Shown: positions 33,731-42,142 of the stretch, one piece after another | Layout: each line of letters starts with the position of its first letter | How positions within the stretch are numbered: the first letter of the stretch is position 1 | The notes under the pieces: model-generated | The model's input: the letters and a program-made list of their open reading frames with translations, nothing else | Told to the model about the DNA's origin: nothing | Databases searched by the model: none | NCBI GenBank assembly: GCA_020634795.1 | Contig: JACKAZ010000002.1 | Span: forward strand, 186,001-250,000 | Reading direction: 5' to 3' | Length of the DNA: 64,000 nt | DNA from: Ardenticatenales bacterium | Lineage (GTDB): Bacteria > Chloroflexota > Anaerolineae > Ardenticatenales > Ardenticatenaceae | Made by a program: the position numbers and the translations under genes

Positions 33731-34014
33731 TAAGCCAACTTTCCGCGCTACGAAGGACTATGGCTACTCGCAATACTCTTGAGAAAGCGAGAACCCCCTC
33801 GCGCTAACTATCCAACCCATCTTTATGAACACTTGAGACTAATACCAAATCGGCTGGTTGATTGTGCGACGAAGATCAATGGTAACCGCAAAGCAGGGGC
33901 CTGCGCAGGCAGGCCCATTGGCCGACAGGCCCTCCAGCGGGGATTTTAATCCCCCGCCCCACGGTTACACCGTCAATTCCACATCCACAATTGTCTATGA
34001 GATTTGGTATAAGC
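33731..34014. other. Gap with hairpin and possible further toxin relic
   Basis: A palindrome GGGGATT-TT-AATCCCC lies at 33939-33954 and CCTGCGCAGG near 33900-33909. A short frame HGYTVNSTSTIVYEIWYK at about 33960-34013 looks protein-like and may be the tail of yet another toxin, but it has no counterpart in the window, so I do not call it a gene. Confidence 0.35.
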
Positions 34015-34590
34015 ATGGAAATCAGAGCGTATCTATACAACGATTCCTTCGCGGTGAGCGATCAGGTTGATCTTGAGGCCATTGCCTCCAACTACGCAGA
34101 GGCTAGACGCCCCTTGAATAGGGTTATCCAAGCAGAATTGCGCGCGGGTAAACGGCTTTGGGGGGGCGTGGAGTTGCGCGAAGATGACCAGCGATTCGTC
34201 TACGAAGATGAATTGGTCCCTCTTATTCAAGGTTTCTGCTTGGAGTCCATACCCCTTTTGATGCGAAATGAAGTCGCCCATGTGTTTGGATTTGATCATT
34301 CAGGCACACTCTTTTTAGTCCCAGAGGGAGAAGAGGTGGCGATTCACGACGATTTCGACGAGACCAACAACCTCTCCGCAGAGAAGCTATTAGCACACGA
34401 GCCTAGTATGGTCGTCTCCAAATCAGCCTTAGTGAGTGGGCAGCTCAAGGTGGCACGGCTATTTCTTAAGATCTGGCAGCAACTGAGTGCCGATCACCCT
34501 GAGTATGTCGGGCTTCACAAGGTGGTGACGGCACTAGAGGACGCGCTTCACGACGCAGAATTGTCTACCATGCGGGTATCGCACGATTAA
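34015..34590 (+). CDS. Immunity-candidate protein, family 2, copy A
   Basis: 191 residues, soluble, family not recognised. It is homologous over its full length to the protein at 36267-36857: EIRAYLYNDSFAVSDQVDLEAI against KTTAYITHEMIAHNAIELDA, and YEDELVPLIQGFCLESIPLL then MRNEVAHVFGFDHSGTLFLV against DELSPVISNLCLRSVPPLM then GETVTVLAFGDSGAVVL. I start at the ATG at 34015 because that aligns with the start of the paralogue. Both genes follow the same toxin C-terminal domain (orphan here, complete at 34946), which argues for an immunity function against that domain. Confidence 0.72.
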   Translation: MEIRAYLYNDSFAVSDQVDLEAIASNYAEARRPLNRVIQAELRAGKRLWGGVELREDDQRFVYEDELVPLIQGFCLESIPLLMRNEVAHVFGFDHSGTLFLVPEGEEVAIHDDFDETNNLSAEKLLAHEPSMVVSKSALVSGQLKVARLFLKIWQQLSADHPEYVGLHKVVTALEDALHDAELSTMRVSHD

Positions 34591-34592
34591 CC

Positions 34593-34919
34593 GGGTGGCT
34601 AGGTCACTATCTGAGTGATCCCGCACAGCTTTCGGACAAGGCGCTGTACGACTGGCCGGTCAAAGGAGTGAAGCATGCCGTCACGGAGCCGTGGACGGTC
34701 GCCTGCTTGCGGGGAGAAATTGCAAACAGATGGGGTGGCCAAGGGGGTAGTGCGCTCTTTTTTCACCCTGAATCGGCGCCGGATGCGGAGTGGGCGACGC
34801 TGGCCCGCACGCATCACAATCGGCTGTTTATGGAACTGGGGTGGCGCCGGAAGCCACACGGCCAAGATTGGAGCGAACTGCAATTCCAGCTCCATTCGGA
34901 TGGCACGCACGATTTCTAA
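34593..34919 (+). pseudogene. Truncated, chimeric YezG-like immunity fragment
   Basis: The open frame reads GHYLSDPAQLSDKALYDW, then PVKGVKHAVTEPWTVACLRG, then switches within one repeat to GGSALFFHPESAPDAEWATL and WSELQFQLHSDGTHDF. The first part is the start of YezG domain 2 (compare LYEWLVQGVKHAVKEPWETA in copy 1) and the second is the end of domain 3, so two domains have collapsed into one hybrid. GHYLSDPA also resembles the toxin linker AHYLDDPAP. No proper start codon or Shine-Dalgarno at the front; an internal ATG at 34668 could express only the rear part. Confidence 0.72.
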
Positions 34920-34945
34920 GGTGTACCGCGATAGGGAGTAAAACG

Positions 34946-36253
34946 ATGCTTGCCCCGATCATCCAAGCGAAGTACGACCGGCTCGACGCGATCGCAGCCA
35001 CCTTCGGCGATCATGCCGCGCGGAGCAGCGCCTTGCGCAGCCAGTTACAGCGCCAAGCCAACGCGCTGGTCGACGGGGCGTGGCAGGGCGAAGCGGCGCT
35101 GCAGTTTCACGCCGAGATGAGCGACGAGCTGCTGCCCGCCCTGCAGCGCCTTGTTGCAGCGTTGGACGAGGCACGGTCCGTCACGCTGCAGATCAGCGAG
35201 GTGATTCGTACGGCGGAAGAGGAGGCAGCCGCGCTCTTCGAAGGGGGCGGCGAAGCGCCCCAAGCGGAGACGGCGTCGGGTGATGGCAATGCCCCGCCTC
35301 AACAAGATGGCAACTGGTTCACGGAGCTTTTTGAGAAGATTTCCAACATCAATCTTCCCATCTGGTTAGAAGTCGCCCTGACGGTGGTACCCTTCGTGGA
35401 CCTGATCGATATCGTGCGCGAATTGGCCACCGCTGCAACTGGCGGCGATGTAGACGAATTGGTCTTGACCCTTGCCGTCTTGGGAATGATCGCGGATGCG
35501 GGCTGGCTATCGCCCGAACCAGCGACGGAAGCGCTGAACGGGCTGATCGGCTTCGGCAAAGTGTTGATGAAGAACGTCCCTCCCGGGCCAGCGCGGGACG
35601 CGATTGCCGAGATGATTGAGCATGCGGCCAAGAATATGACAGACAATCCAGCGGAGATCAAGCGGCTGTGGGATGTGTCGACGAAATTGTTGGGTGACGA
35701 AAAGCTCCTTGGCGAGCTAATGACCCATCCGGAAGCGCTGGAATATGTCTTACGCCAAGGACCAGAGTTCCTCGACCGATTGGCCGTGCACAGCTTAGAT
35801 CCCAGCGATGCCGCGCGGCTGGTGAGTCAGATGTCCGAGATGAAGCGGCTGCCGATTCCAGACGACCTGCCGGTTCCGGCCAATCTGCATGGGCTGGCAG
35901 ATGAGGTCAACATGGCGCACTTTCTAGAGGGGCATACCTTGCAATATCTCGATCCGGCGCAGCGTGTCAATAAAAATCTGAGTACATTGTGGCCCTCGGG
36001 TACCACCGCTGATGATGTCAGCAATTACCTTCAGGAGGCGCTCGATTTGGTGCATGCGGGCGGAACGCCCATCGCACCGGGCGTACCGGTCACGGTACGA
36101 TTGAGTAGTGGCATTGATGTCCAAATTGGCGTGAGGTACGATCCGATCACTGGAAGAACGATTATTGGACAGTTCTTTCCGAAGGCAGGACCAGGCCTCA
36201 TACAAATCCCCAAAGCGGACATGCAAATTATAAACGATATGATAACGCCATAA
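34946..36253 (+). CDS. WXG100-domain polymorphic toxin, possible EndoU/BECR-type RNase C-terminus
   Basis: 435 residues. The WXG100 domain (APIIQAKYDRLDAIAATFGD, turn VDGAWQGEAALQFHAEM) ends in IRTAEEEAAALF near residue 94. The central region has hydrophobic helices (INLPIWLEVALTVVPFVDLI) and HEAT-like helical repeats to about residue 320. The last 110 residues (FLEGHTLQYLDPAQRVNKNL, STLWPSGTTADDVSNYLQEA, IDVQIGVRYDPITGRTIIGQ) contain H-x3-GH, S-T-x-WP and a closing beta hairpin. That arrangement recalls EndoU and the CdiA-CT RNase A group, but the match is weak. GGGAG precedes the ATG at 34946. Immunity gene follows by 13 bases. Confidence 0.78.
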   Translation: MLAPIIQAKYDRLDAIAATFGDHAARSSALRSQLQRQANALVDGAWQGEAALQFHAEMSDELLPALQRLVAALDEARSVTLQISEVIRTAEEEAAALFEGGGEAPQAETASGDGNAPPQQDGNWFTELFEKISNINLPIWLEVALTVVPFVDLIDIVRELATAATGGDVDELVLTLAVLGMIADAGWLSPEPATEALNGLIGFGKVLMKNVPPGPARDAIAEMIEHAAKNMTDNPAEIKRLWDVSTKLLGDEKLLGELMTHPEALEYVLRQGPEFLDRLAVHSLDPSDAARLVSQMSEMKRLPIPDDLPVPANLHGLADEVNMAHFLEGHTLQYLDPAQRVNKNLSTLWPSGTTADDVSNYLQEALDLVHAGGTPIAPGVPVTVRLSSGIDVQIGVRYDPITGRTIIGQFFPKAGPGLIQIPKADMQIINDMITP

Positions 36254-36266
36254 GGAGAGTTCACCG

Positions 36267-36857
36267 GTGAAGACGACGGCTTATATTACCCATGAGATGA
36301 TCGCTCACAACGCCATTGAATTGGACGCGATCACGAACGACTTCGATTTCTATGCGGAACGGATCATTGAGATGTTGAAGCACGCCAGCCGCACGTCCAC
36401 CGCAATCGAAGGCGGAGTTCTTATAGAGAGTGAAGGTGTGCGTATCGACTTCGTCGATGAACTTTCGCCCGTCATTTCAAACCTATGCCTGAGATCGGTA
36501 CCCCCGCTCATGCGTGGTGAAACGGTGACGGTTCTTGCCTTCGGGGATTCAGGAGCCGTCGTCTTGGCCCCGAGTGATGATCGCCTGTCAGTTTATGATT
36601 TGCTCGCTACCGTGGTGGTTCCGGACGGCAAAGAGTTAGCGGGCGAAAGCGCAGCGTTCACCACCTCATTAGAGCACGCAGTCCGGTCGCTGCTAGAGGT
36701 TGGCACGACCTATGGTGATATCTGGGCGCAACTCGCTGAGCGATATCCACAGCTACCCGGGCTACGAATCAGCGCCGAGTCAGCGGCCAAATTACGGGAT
36801 GAGGCACGAGCCGCGATCCAAGCGGCCTATCCTGGGAATGATACCATTTCGCAGTGA
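36267..36857 (+). CDS. Immunity-candidate protein, family 2, copy B
   Basis: 196 residues; GTG start with AAGGAG 8 bases upstream. Soluble, no known motif, paralogous to 34015-34590. The conserved core is DELSPVISNLCLRSVPPLMR followed by a beta hairpin VTVLAFGDSGAVVLAP, and the C-terminus has a helix pair with YGDIWAQLAERYPQLPGL. It directly follows the complete toxin of the second type and is its likely immunity protein. A third, decayed copy of this family lies at about 37185-37285. Confidence 0.75.
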   Translation: MKTTAYITHEMIAHNAIELDAITNDFDFYAERIIEMLKHASRTSTAIEGGVLIESEGVRIDFVDELSPVISNLCLRSVPPLMRGETVTVLAFGDSGAVVLAPSDDRLSVYDLLATVVVPDGKELAGESAAFTTSLEHAVRSLLEVGTTYGDIWAQLAERYPQLPGLRISAESAAKLRDEARAAIQAAYPGNDTISQ

Positions 36858-37184
36858 GAAGAGTGCATTATACAGCGTGGGAATAGCCTTCGTAATGCAA
36901 CTCTGCTAATTCTGGATGGTATGAGCAGCCAGCAACCTGACACTTTTTTCCAAGCGACCATTTCAGAGAAAAAGCCCTCTATTTGACGGAAATCACATCC
37001 CGAAACTGTTCAGAAAACCTGAATCCGAACCCAATTCTGACTCAAATTATGCGTTGTCGATCGCCTTCTTGCTGTAAATTAGCCGAGAAATCAGAGGAAG
37101 ATGACGGTTCAGAAAAACTGTCGGGTAGCTAGAATGAGCAGCGTAGTACAGCATAGAAAGGGGGACGCATCGACCATCCAACCC

Positions 37185-37285
37185 TCTCTAAACGAGGGTG
37201 TCTAAGCGGAATTGAGCGCGGGTTAAATGGCCTTTGGGGTGTGGAGTTGCCCGAAATGATCAGAGATTCCTCTACGAGGACGCCG
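37185..37285 (+). pseudogene. Decayed remnant of an immunity family 2 gene
   Basis: The DNA aligns base by base with 34118-34222 of the copy-A gene. Shared stretches include GAATTG, GCGCGGGT, GTGGAGTTGC, ATTC and CTCTACGA, with indels that destroy every frame. Translated pieces read AELSAG and QRFLYED, compared with AELRAG and QRFVYED. It lies in a 1-kb gene-free gap between two toxin cassettes. Confidence 0.65.
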
Positions 37286-37439
37286 CTTGGTGGCGATAGA
37301 TGAGTGTGATGCTGGCGGCCATCACATTTGGGCGTATTTCATTGTCCCAATACGCTAGTCGAAACTATGGACTTAAGGCCAAGACTTTCAGTAGCCGTTT
37401 CTCGGCCGTCTGCCAAGTGGAGCCAAAGCAGAGGCAAGG

Positions 37440-37560
37440 AAAAGGCGATGACGGAGTTCTTCAGTCCGTGGTTTAGTCCACGGAATAGGACTTTCAGTCC
37501 CTTTCAAATCTCTGCACTTCCAGTGCGGAGTGGTTTAATTCAGTTGGTCCTGAAATTTGT
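37440..37560. mobile_element. Probable IS200/IS605-type end relic
   Basis: A hairpin TCCGTGG-TTTAGT-CCACGGA (37465-37484) is followed by ATAGG, matching the left-end plan of the IS200 element at 60.96 kb (hairpin, then AATAGG). Two CTTTCAGTCC/CTTCAGTCC copies and a second small hairpin GCACT-TCC-AGTGC follow. No transposase is left. Around it, the gap 36858-37913 also holds the immunity remnant at 37185 and REP-like hairpins. Confidence 0.4.
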
Positions 37561-37679
37561 TGAAGGGATGTGTAAAGCGTGTAATCGACGGCTACCGATG
37601 TTGGCGCGCAGGGGTTGATATTGCTTCCGATTGCGCCCGCAATGGTTCGTTGACAGGGCAAAACGGCTAGCCATCTACG

Positions 37680-37795
37680 GGTAGGCGAGGCGGGCGGGCA
37701 CAAGGCCCGCCCCCACATGGGCCTTGTAAACGCAATGCAAATACAACGAAAGTAGCGCGAAGCGGTAGGGGCACGCCTTTGGGTGCCCGCCTCAA
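37680..37795. repeat. REP-like GC-rich hairpins
   Basis: GGCGGG...CCCGCC around 37690-37712 and GGGCAC-GCCTTTGG-GTGCCC around 37769-37788 are two GC-rich imperfect palindromes in the gene-free gap before the next toxin. They have the look of dispersed intergenic palindromes. I cannot show from this window that they recur. Confidence 0.35.
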
Positions 37796-37913
37796 TCACC
37801 CATTCGCTCAAACGATTCGGTTCGTCTCCGCGCTGCGTAACTCAATTGAAACACACCCATCACATTTCAGCGTGTTGGGGGCCAAGATTATCGATCAAGT
37901 AGAAAGAGGTGAT

Positions 37914-39170
37914 ATGACCGCAACACTTATCCAAGCGAACTATGAACGGTTAGAGAGCATCGCGGCCACCTTCGGCGATCACGCCGCGCGCAGCGACGGG
38001 CTACATCGTCATTTGCAACGCCAAGCCGACGCGCTGGTCGACGGCGCCTGGCAGGGTGAAGCAGCCCAACGCTTCCACGCGGAGATGAGCAACGAGCTGC
38101 TACCCGCGCTACAGCGCCTTGCGACGGCGTTGGACGAGGCACAGTCCATCACGTTGAAGATCCGCGACATCATCCGCGCCGCCGAGGAAGAGGCCGCCGC
38201 TCTCTTCACAATGGAGGCTGCGCCCGAGGCGGGCAAGGGCTTTTGGGGTCATTTCGGTGACTTCTTCAGCGGCATCTGGGCCGAAGGCAAAGATATGGTG
38301 ACGGGTCTTTGGACGGCAGTCACCCATCCCATCGAGACAGCGAAAGGGTTGTGGTACGGCATCACTCACCCCGGCGAGCTGTGGAATGCGATCAAGCAGC
38401 CCTACGTTGAGGATTGGAACAACGGGCGACCGTGGCGAGCGATCGGGCGCGGGACGATGGCGATCGTCAGCACGATCTTCGGCGCGAAGGGGGCGGACAA
38501 GATGGCCAAGATCGCGCGCGGCGCTTCCGTGGCCGATGATGCGGCCCGCATTGCGACCGCCGCCAGCCGCATCGGGAGAGTTCCCATCGACGATGTGCTG
38601 CGCATCACGTCCCGATCCAGCGATGAGGCGGTGCGTATCGCCGATGGGGTCGTAGATGCCGCCAATAGTGGTCGCTCGGTGAGCGGGCTGACCGACGATT
38701 TGGCGCGACAGTCGGCCCATGCCATCGACACGCCATCGGGCGCGGTGGCAGATCGCGTGGTGCTGGGGAAATGGAAGCAGAACGGTATCGAGGATTTCTA
38801 CATCCGCGAGGCCGCCGACGGCGGTGGCATCGTCTACAGCACCGGCAACGAGGCATGGCAAGCGTTGGATCACATCAGCGATCCTGTCGTGCGTCGTCAC
38901 GCACAGTGGGAAGTCAACCGTAGCTTCCTGCAGCAGCAGATGGATGGCGGGGTGCCACGGATAGAATATGTGAGCGATGACATGGGGCGCATCTTGTCGG
39001 ACTATTCTGCCACCTCGTACGATGATGCAGTGCAGTTCTTCGAGCAGGGCCGAGTAGGGCCGACGGGTGACGTGGTCAGATTCCGAGAGCTAGAACTGTT
39101 ATATTTACGGGACAACGCCGCCCGCCTTGGCTATGAGCTTGTCGATGATGTTTGGATAAAACGACCCTAA
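37914..39170 (+). CDS. WXG100-domain polymorphic toxin, unrecognised C-terminal domain
   Basis: 418 residues. The WXG100 domain (TLIQANYERLESIAATFGDH, turn VDGAWQGEAAQRFHAEM) ends in IRAAEEEAAALF. Residues 105-200 form a pretoxin linker (THPIETAKGLWYGITHPGEL, DWNNGRPWRAIGRGTMAIVS) of the kind seen before toxin domains in Rhs and LXG proteins. The final 140 residues (VVLGKWKQNGIEDFYIREAA, GIVYSTGNEAWQALDH, VVRFRELELLYLRDNAARLG) share the VVLG-K, W-x-AL and REL-YL-GY layout of an uncharacterised toxin tail common in polymorphic toxins. No catalytic residues can be named. Start at the ATG at 37914 with AGAGGTGA before it. A cognate immunity candidate follows. Confidence 0.8.
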   Translation: MTATLIQANYERLESIAATFGDHAARSDGLHRHLQRQADALVDGAWQGEAAQRFHAEMSNELLPALQRLATALDEAQSITLKIRDIIRAAEEEAAALFTMEAAPEAGKGFWGHFGDFFSGIWAEGKDMVTGLWTAVTHPIETAKGLWYGITHPGELWNAIKQPYVEDWNNGRPWRAIGRGTMAIVSTIFGAKGADKMAKIARGASVADDAARIATAASRIGRVPIDDVLRITSRSSDEAVRIADGVVDAANSGRSVSGLTDDLARQSAHAIDTPSGAVADRVVLGKWKQNGIEDFYIREAADGGGIVYSTGNEAWQALDHISDPVVRRHAQWEVNRSFLQQQMDGGVPRIEYVSDDMGRILSDYSATSYDDAVQFFEQGRVGPTGDVVRFRELELLYLRDNAARLGYELVDDVWIKRP

Positions 39171-39180
39171 AGGGGGGAAG

Positions 39181-39702
39181 ATGTCAGAAGCACGCGGGCA
39201 ACACAACGTCACTGCCCTCATTGTCGCACTGCAAACAGAGCGTGATTTTTTGTTCGACGATGGGGGGTTCGAGGTCGAGTTTACGGCGGTGGAGGGGCGC
39301 TATGACACGGAGCCGACCGTGGGTCTCGGCAATGGCCGATTGCGCCTCTTGTTCTACGATCGTCAGGCTCCTCCCTTTGTGACGGCGCCCGATCTACCTT
39401 TCGTGGGCGTCTTGGACGATTCGGAGGATGCGTTGGCACTACGGCGACGCTACTGGATGCCCCTCACCGAGATTTTCGCATTCGTGGACGGATTGTCCTA
39501 CGCCGAAGAAAGAGAACGGCCCACGCCACTCCTTTTCGAGGAGACGTGGCAGAAATTACGAACACGCTTGCCCGAACTGGAAGCGCATTTTCGCTCGATT
39601 GATGCAATGGCCGAATGGATGGCCGACTTCGTCCGATGGCGGGTCGCGGGCGGCGCGCCGCTTGACAGATACAAGGCGCGGTGGTTGGAGGGGCGGTCGT
39701 GA
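39181..39702 (+). CDS. Candidate immunity protein of the 37.9-kb toxin
   Basis: 173 residues, soluble, acidic, not recognised. It has no homologue in the window. Helical C-terminal half (LLFEETWQKLRTRLPELEAH, MAEWMADFVRWRVAGGAPLD) and a beta-rich start (GFEVEFTAVEGRYDTEPTVG). AAAGGGGGGAAG precedes the ATG, 10 bases after the toxin stop, so it is translated with the toxin. Position is the only argument for immunity. The gap 39703-39946 behind it holds no gene. Confidence 0.65.
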   Translation: MSEARGQHNVTALIVALQTERDFLFDDGGFEVEFTAVEGRYDTEPTVGLGNGRLRLLFYDRQAPPFVTAPDLPFVGVLDDSEDALALRRRYWMPLTEIFAFVDGLSYAEERERPTPLLFEETWQKLRTRLPELEAHFRSIDAMAEWMADFVRWRVAGGAPLDRYKARWLEGRS

Positions 39703-39946
39703 CCCCCCCTGCTGGTGACGATGACCGTCGGCTCAAAGGCGTGGTGGCGCGACTACACGCGGGCTCCTAGCTCTTTTCGTGCCATCGGGGGAAGCCCCGC
39801 CTGTCAGGGAGGAGCGGGAACAAAAAGGAGGGTGAGCGAGTTCTGATACCGACCGCCTGCGTAAACGGGATCGCCGTTTGATACGCAGATGGGCACCCAG
39901 ATGACCCAGGCGCGTATATCGGTATAAAAGGGAAAACGGCTAAGCG

Positions 39947-41008
39947 ATGAACGCCCCCATCATTCAAGCCAACTACCACCAACTCGCTCGCATTGCCACG
40001 ATCTTCGCCCGTCACGCTGAACGTAGCGGCGAACTGCACCGCAACCTGCGACGCCAAACCGATGCCCTCGTCGGCAGCGCGTGGCAAGGTGAAGCGGCCC
40101 AACGCTTCCACGCCGAGATGGACAGCGAGCTGTTGCCCGCGCTGCGACGCCTGGCCGAGGCGCTGGATGAGGCGAAGTCCATCACATGGCAGATCTGTGA
40201 TATCCTTCGCACCGCCGAAAACGAGGCCGCAGCGCTGTTTCGAACGGAAAGGCGGGAGACGGTACAGTACGGGGGCGGAAGCGATGGCTTCGCAGCCTGG
40301 TTAGAGGAGATGAGCGATGGCTTGGCCGCTCGGCTCCAAGAGGCGAGTGATGGCTTGGCTTCGATGCTTACGGAAGTGGCCGCCGTGCTCACGGGACAAT
40401 CAGATTGTGAGGGTGGCACGCGCGGCGGGGGGGGCGGGGGGGGAACCGCAGGATACGGGGGCGATAGAGAGGCGGAGCCGAATCTCACGGCGCACTATCT
40501 CGACGATCCGCCCCCGACGATCACTATCGCCAATGGTCACAAGTCTGTCAAGGACCCGACATTCCTTCCCTACGGGGAGCTTGCACCTGGGACCCGCTTC
40601 AGACGCAATGACTATCTCTACCAAACGGACGATCAGGGTCGGGTCATCTCGGTGACGGGGCAGCTTGGCGCCCAAGCCCATCCACGATATCCCTATTACG
40701 AACGAGTCGTTGGCAATAGTGGCGGCATCGCCACCGACGACGGCGGACACTTAGTGGCGAGTCGCTTTGGCGGCGTTTCCGAAGGTGTGAATCTGGTTCC
40801 GATGAACGCAGCGTTGAACCGAGCCGGTGGCGACTGGTATCGCATGGAACAGAGGTGGGCCGCGGCCCTCGAACGGGGCGAACGAGTCGAGGTCAATATA
40901 CGACCGATCTATGAAGGCGTGAGTGATCGACCGGCCCGCTTCGTGGTGGATTATTGGATTGATGGTCGACCATTCACGATTGAATTCGATAACACTCTGG
41001 AGCGCTAA
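39947..41008 (+). CDS. WXG100-domain polymorphic toxin with NS_2-type nuclease C-terminus (second copy)
   Basis: 353 residues. The WXG100 domain (APIIQANYHQLARIATIFAR, turn VGSAWQGEAAQRFHAEM) ends in LRTAENEAAALF. The linker is short, with two amphipathic repeats (WLEEMSDGLAARLQEASDGL) and a Gly run instead of the pretoxin helices of the 27-kb toxin. The nuclease domain from about residue 185 (NGHKSVKDPTFLPYGEL, GIATDDGGHLVASRFGG, EGVNLVPMNAALNRAGGDWY) is strongly similar to that of 27481-28644. The stop overlaps the immunity ATG by one base (TAATG). Confidence 0.88.
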   Translation: MNAPIIQANYHQLARIATIFARHAERSGELHRNLRRQTDALVGSAWQGEAAQRFHAEMDSELLPALRRLAEALDEAKSITWQICDILRTAENEAAALFRTERRETVQYGGGSDGFAAWLEEMSDGLAARLQEASDGLASMLTEVAAVLTGQSDCEGGTRGGGGGGGTAGYGGDREAEPNLTAHYLDDPPPTITIANGHKSVKDPTFLPYGELAPGTRFRRNDYLYQTDDQGRVISVTGQLGAQAHPRYPYYERVVGNSGGIATDDGGHLVASRFGGVSEGVNLVPMNAALNRAGGDWYRMEQRWAAALERGERVEVNIRPIYEGVSDRPARFVVDYWIDGRPFTIEFDNTLER

Positions 41009-42072
41009 TGAATAGTCCAGATCTGAGCACCCTGTCTAACCACGAGCTTTATAGTCAGTTGGCCTCCTTGACTGCGCAGTCAATTCCTGAAGGATGGGCA
41101 TCTGCAACGGTCCATAGTGAGATTGAAGGATGGAACAGTGGGTTGACCTACGGCGAGTATATCGCGCTCGATTCCGCGGAAACGAAGTATTTCCTACCGA
41201 AGGGGAGCTATTTCGATCTGTTTCGAGAACTGCGCCGCCGTATGCAGCAAGCAGATCAATTGCCGTGGAACAAGGCGGAATTACGCTTGGAGGCGGAGGG
41301 TCATTTTGCCTGTACCTTCAGCTATCCGGATGGTCGCAGTGGTGATGAGGTCGCGGGCGCGGTCGCGGGGCTGGACGCGATCGAGTATGTGCCACCGCCG
41401 CCGCCGCCCATCGCGCTACCCGCTGATCTCTCGGCGCTTTCGGAGGACGAGATTGACGGTTGGTTCTACAAGGTTGCCCAAGATGCGATCAAGGCCGAGT
41501 GGTCGTTGGCGATCCTGCGTGCCGAGATAGAAAGTCTCAGCGACGGCTCGTCCATGATGCGCTATCGGACTGTGGACGAGCCGGGTGAACTGGCGATGGA
41601 CGCGGGCCCCGAGAGCATCTGGGCGTTGTGTGCCGAGCTCTGGAAGCGAGCCGCCCAAACGGGTGAGCCGTGGTCGGAGCTAACGGTTCAGATCACGCCA
41701 GAAGGTTCGGTGCGGCGCATCACCGTCTACCCCGATTCGCCCGTGCCTGCCGATCTGACGGGCGCCACGAATGCGCAGTTGACCGACTGGCTGAGGGAGA
41801 TGACGGTGAGGATGATCGACGCGCCGTGGGTCAGCGCATTAGCGGTGGGGCGCTTCGCGGATCCACCGAGACGTGGGGGTAGTGCTCTCTTTTTCCACCC
41901 CGAATCGGCGCCAGAGGCGGAGTGGGCGACGCTGGCAAGCATGAACCACAATCGGCTCTTTCTGGCGCTTTGGCAGCGCTGGAAGGCGCATGGCCAAGAT
42001 TGGAGCGAGCTGCAAGTCCACCTGCAGCCGAATGGCACGGTCAGCTTTGAGGGCGTGCCACGTTCGCCCTGA
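41008..42072 (+). CDS. Immunity protein with three tandem YezG-like domains (copy 5)
   Basis: 354 residues, same three-domain plan as the 28.6-33.2 kb copies but clearly older in divergence. Domain 1 reads HELYSQLASLTAQSIPEGWA and FDLFRELRRRMQQADQLPW, domain 2 EDEIDGWFYKVAQDAIKAEW, domain 3 AQLTDWLREMTVRMIDAPWV and QRWKAHGQDWSELQVHLQPN. Overlaps the preceding nuclease toxin by one base, which ties the pair together translationally. This single-copy toxin/immunity pair shows the ancestral arrangement that was amplified at 28.6 kb. Confidence 0.83.
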   Translation: MNSPDLSTLSNHELYSQLASLTAQSIPEGWASATVHSEIEGWNSGLTYGEYIALDSAETKYFLPKGSYFDLFRELRRRMQQADQLPWNKAELRLEAEGHFACTFSYPDGRSGDEVAGAVAGLDAIEYVPPPPPPIALPADLSALSEDEIDGWFYKVAQDAIKAEWSLAILRAEIESLSDGSSMMRYRTVDEPGELAMDAGPESIWALCAELWKRAAQTGEPWSELTVQITPEGSVRRITVYPDSPVPADLTGATNAQLTDWLREMTVRMIDAPWVSALAVGRFADPPRRGGSALFFHPESAPEAEWATLASMNHNRLFLALWQRWKAHGQDWSELQVHLQPNGTVSFEGVPRSP

Positions 42073-42142
42073 TTCGAGGGACGCTGACCCGGACAAAGTC
42101 ACTATCGCTGGTAATCTTTTCCCAGAGCATAAGGAAGCAACG

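Noticed and set aside
33858..34070. A 70-codon frame before the family 2 immunity gene
   Set aside because: Only its middle (HGYTVNSTSTIVYEIWYK) looks protein-like, and it crosses a palindrome and overlaps the better-supported immunity gene. Mentioned as a possible relic only.
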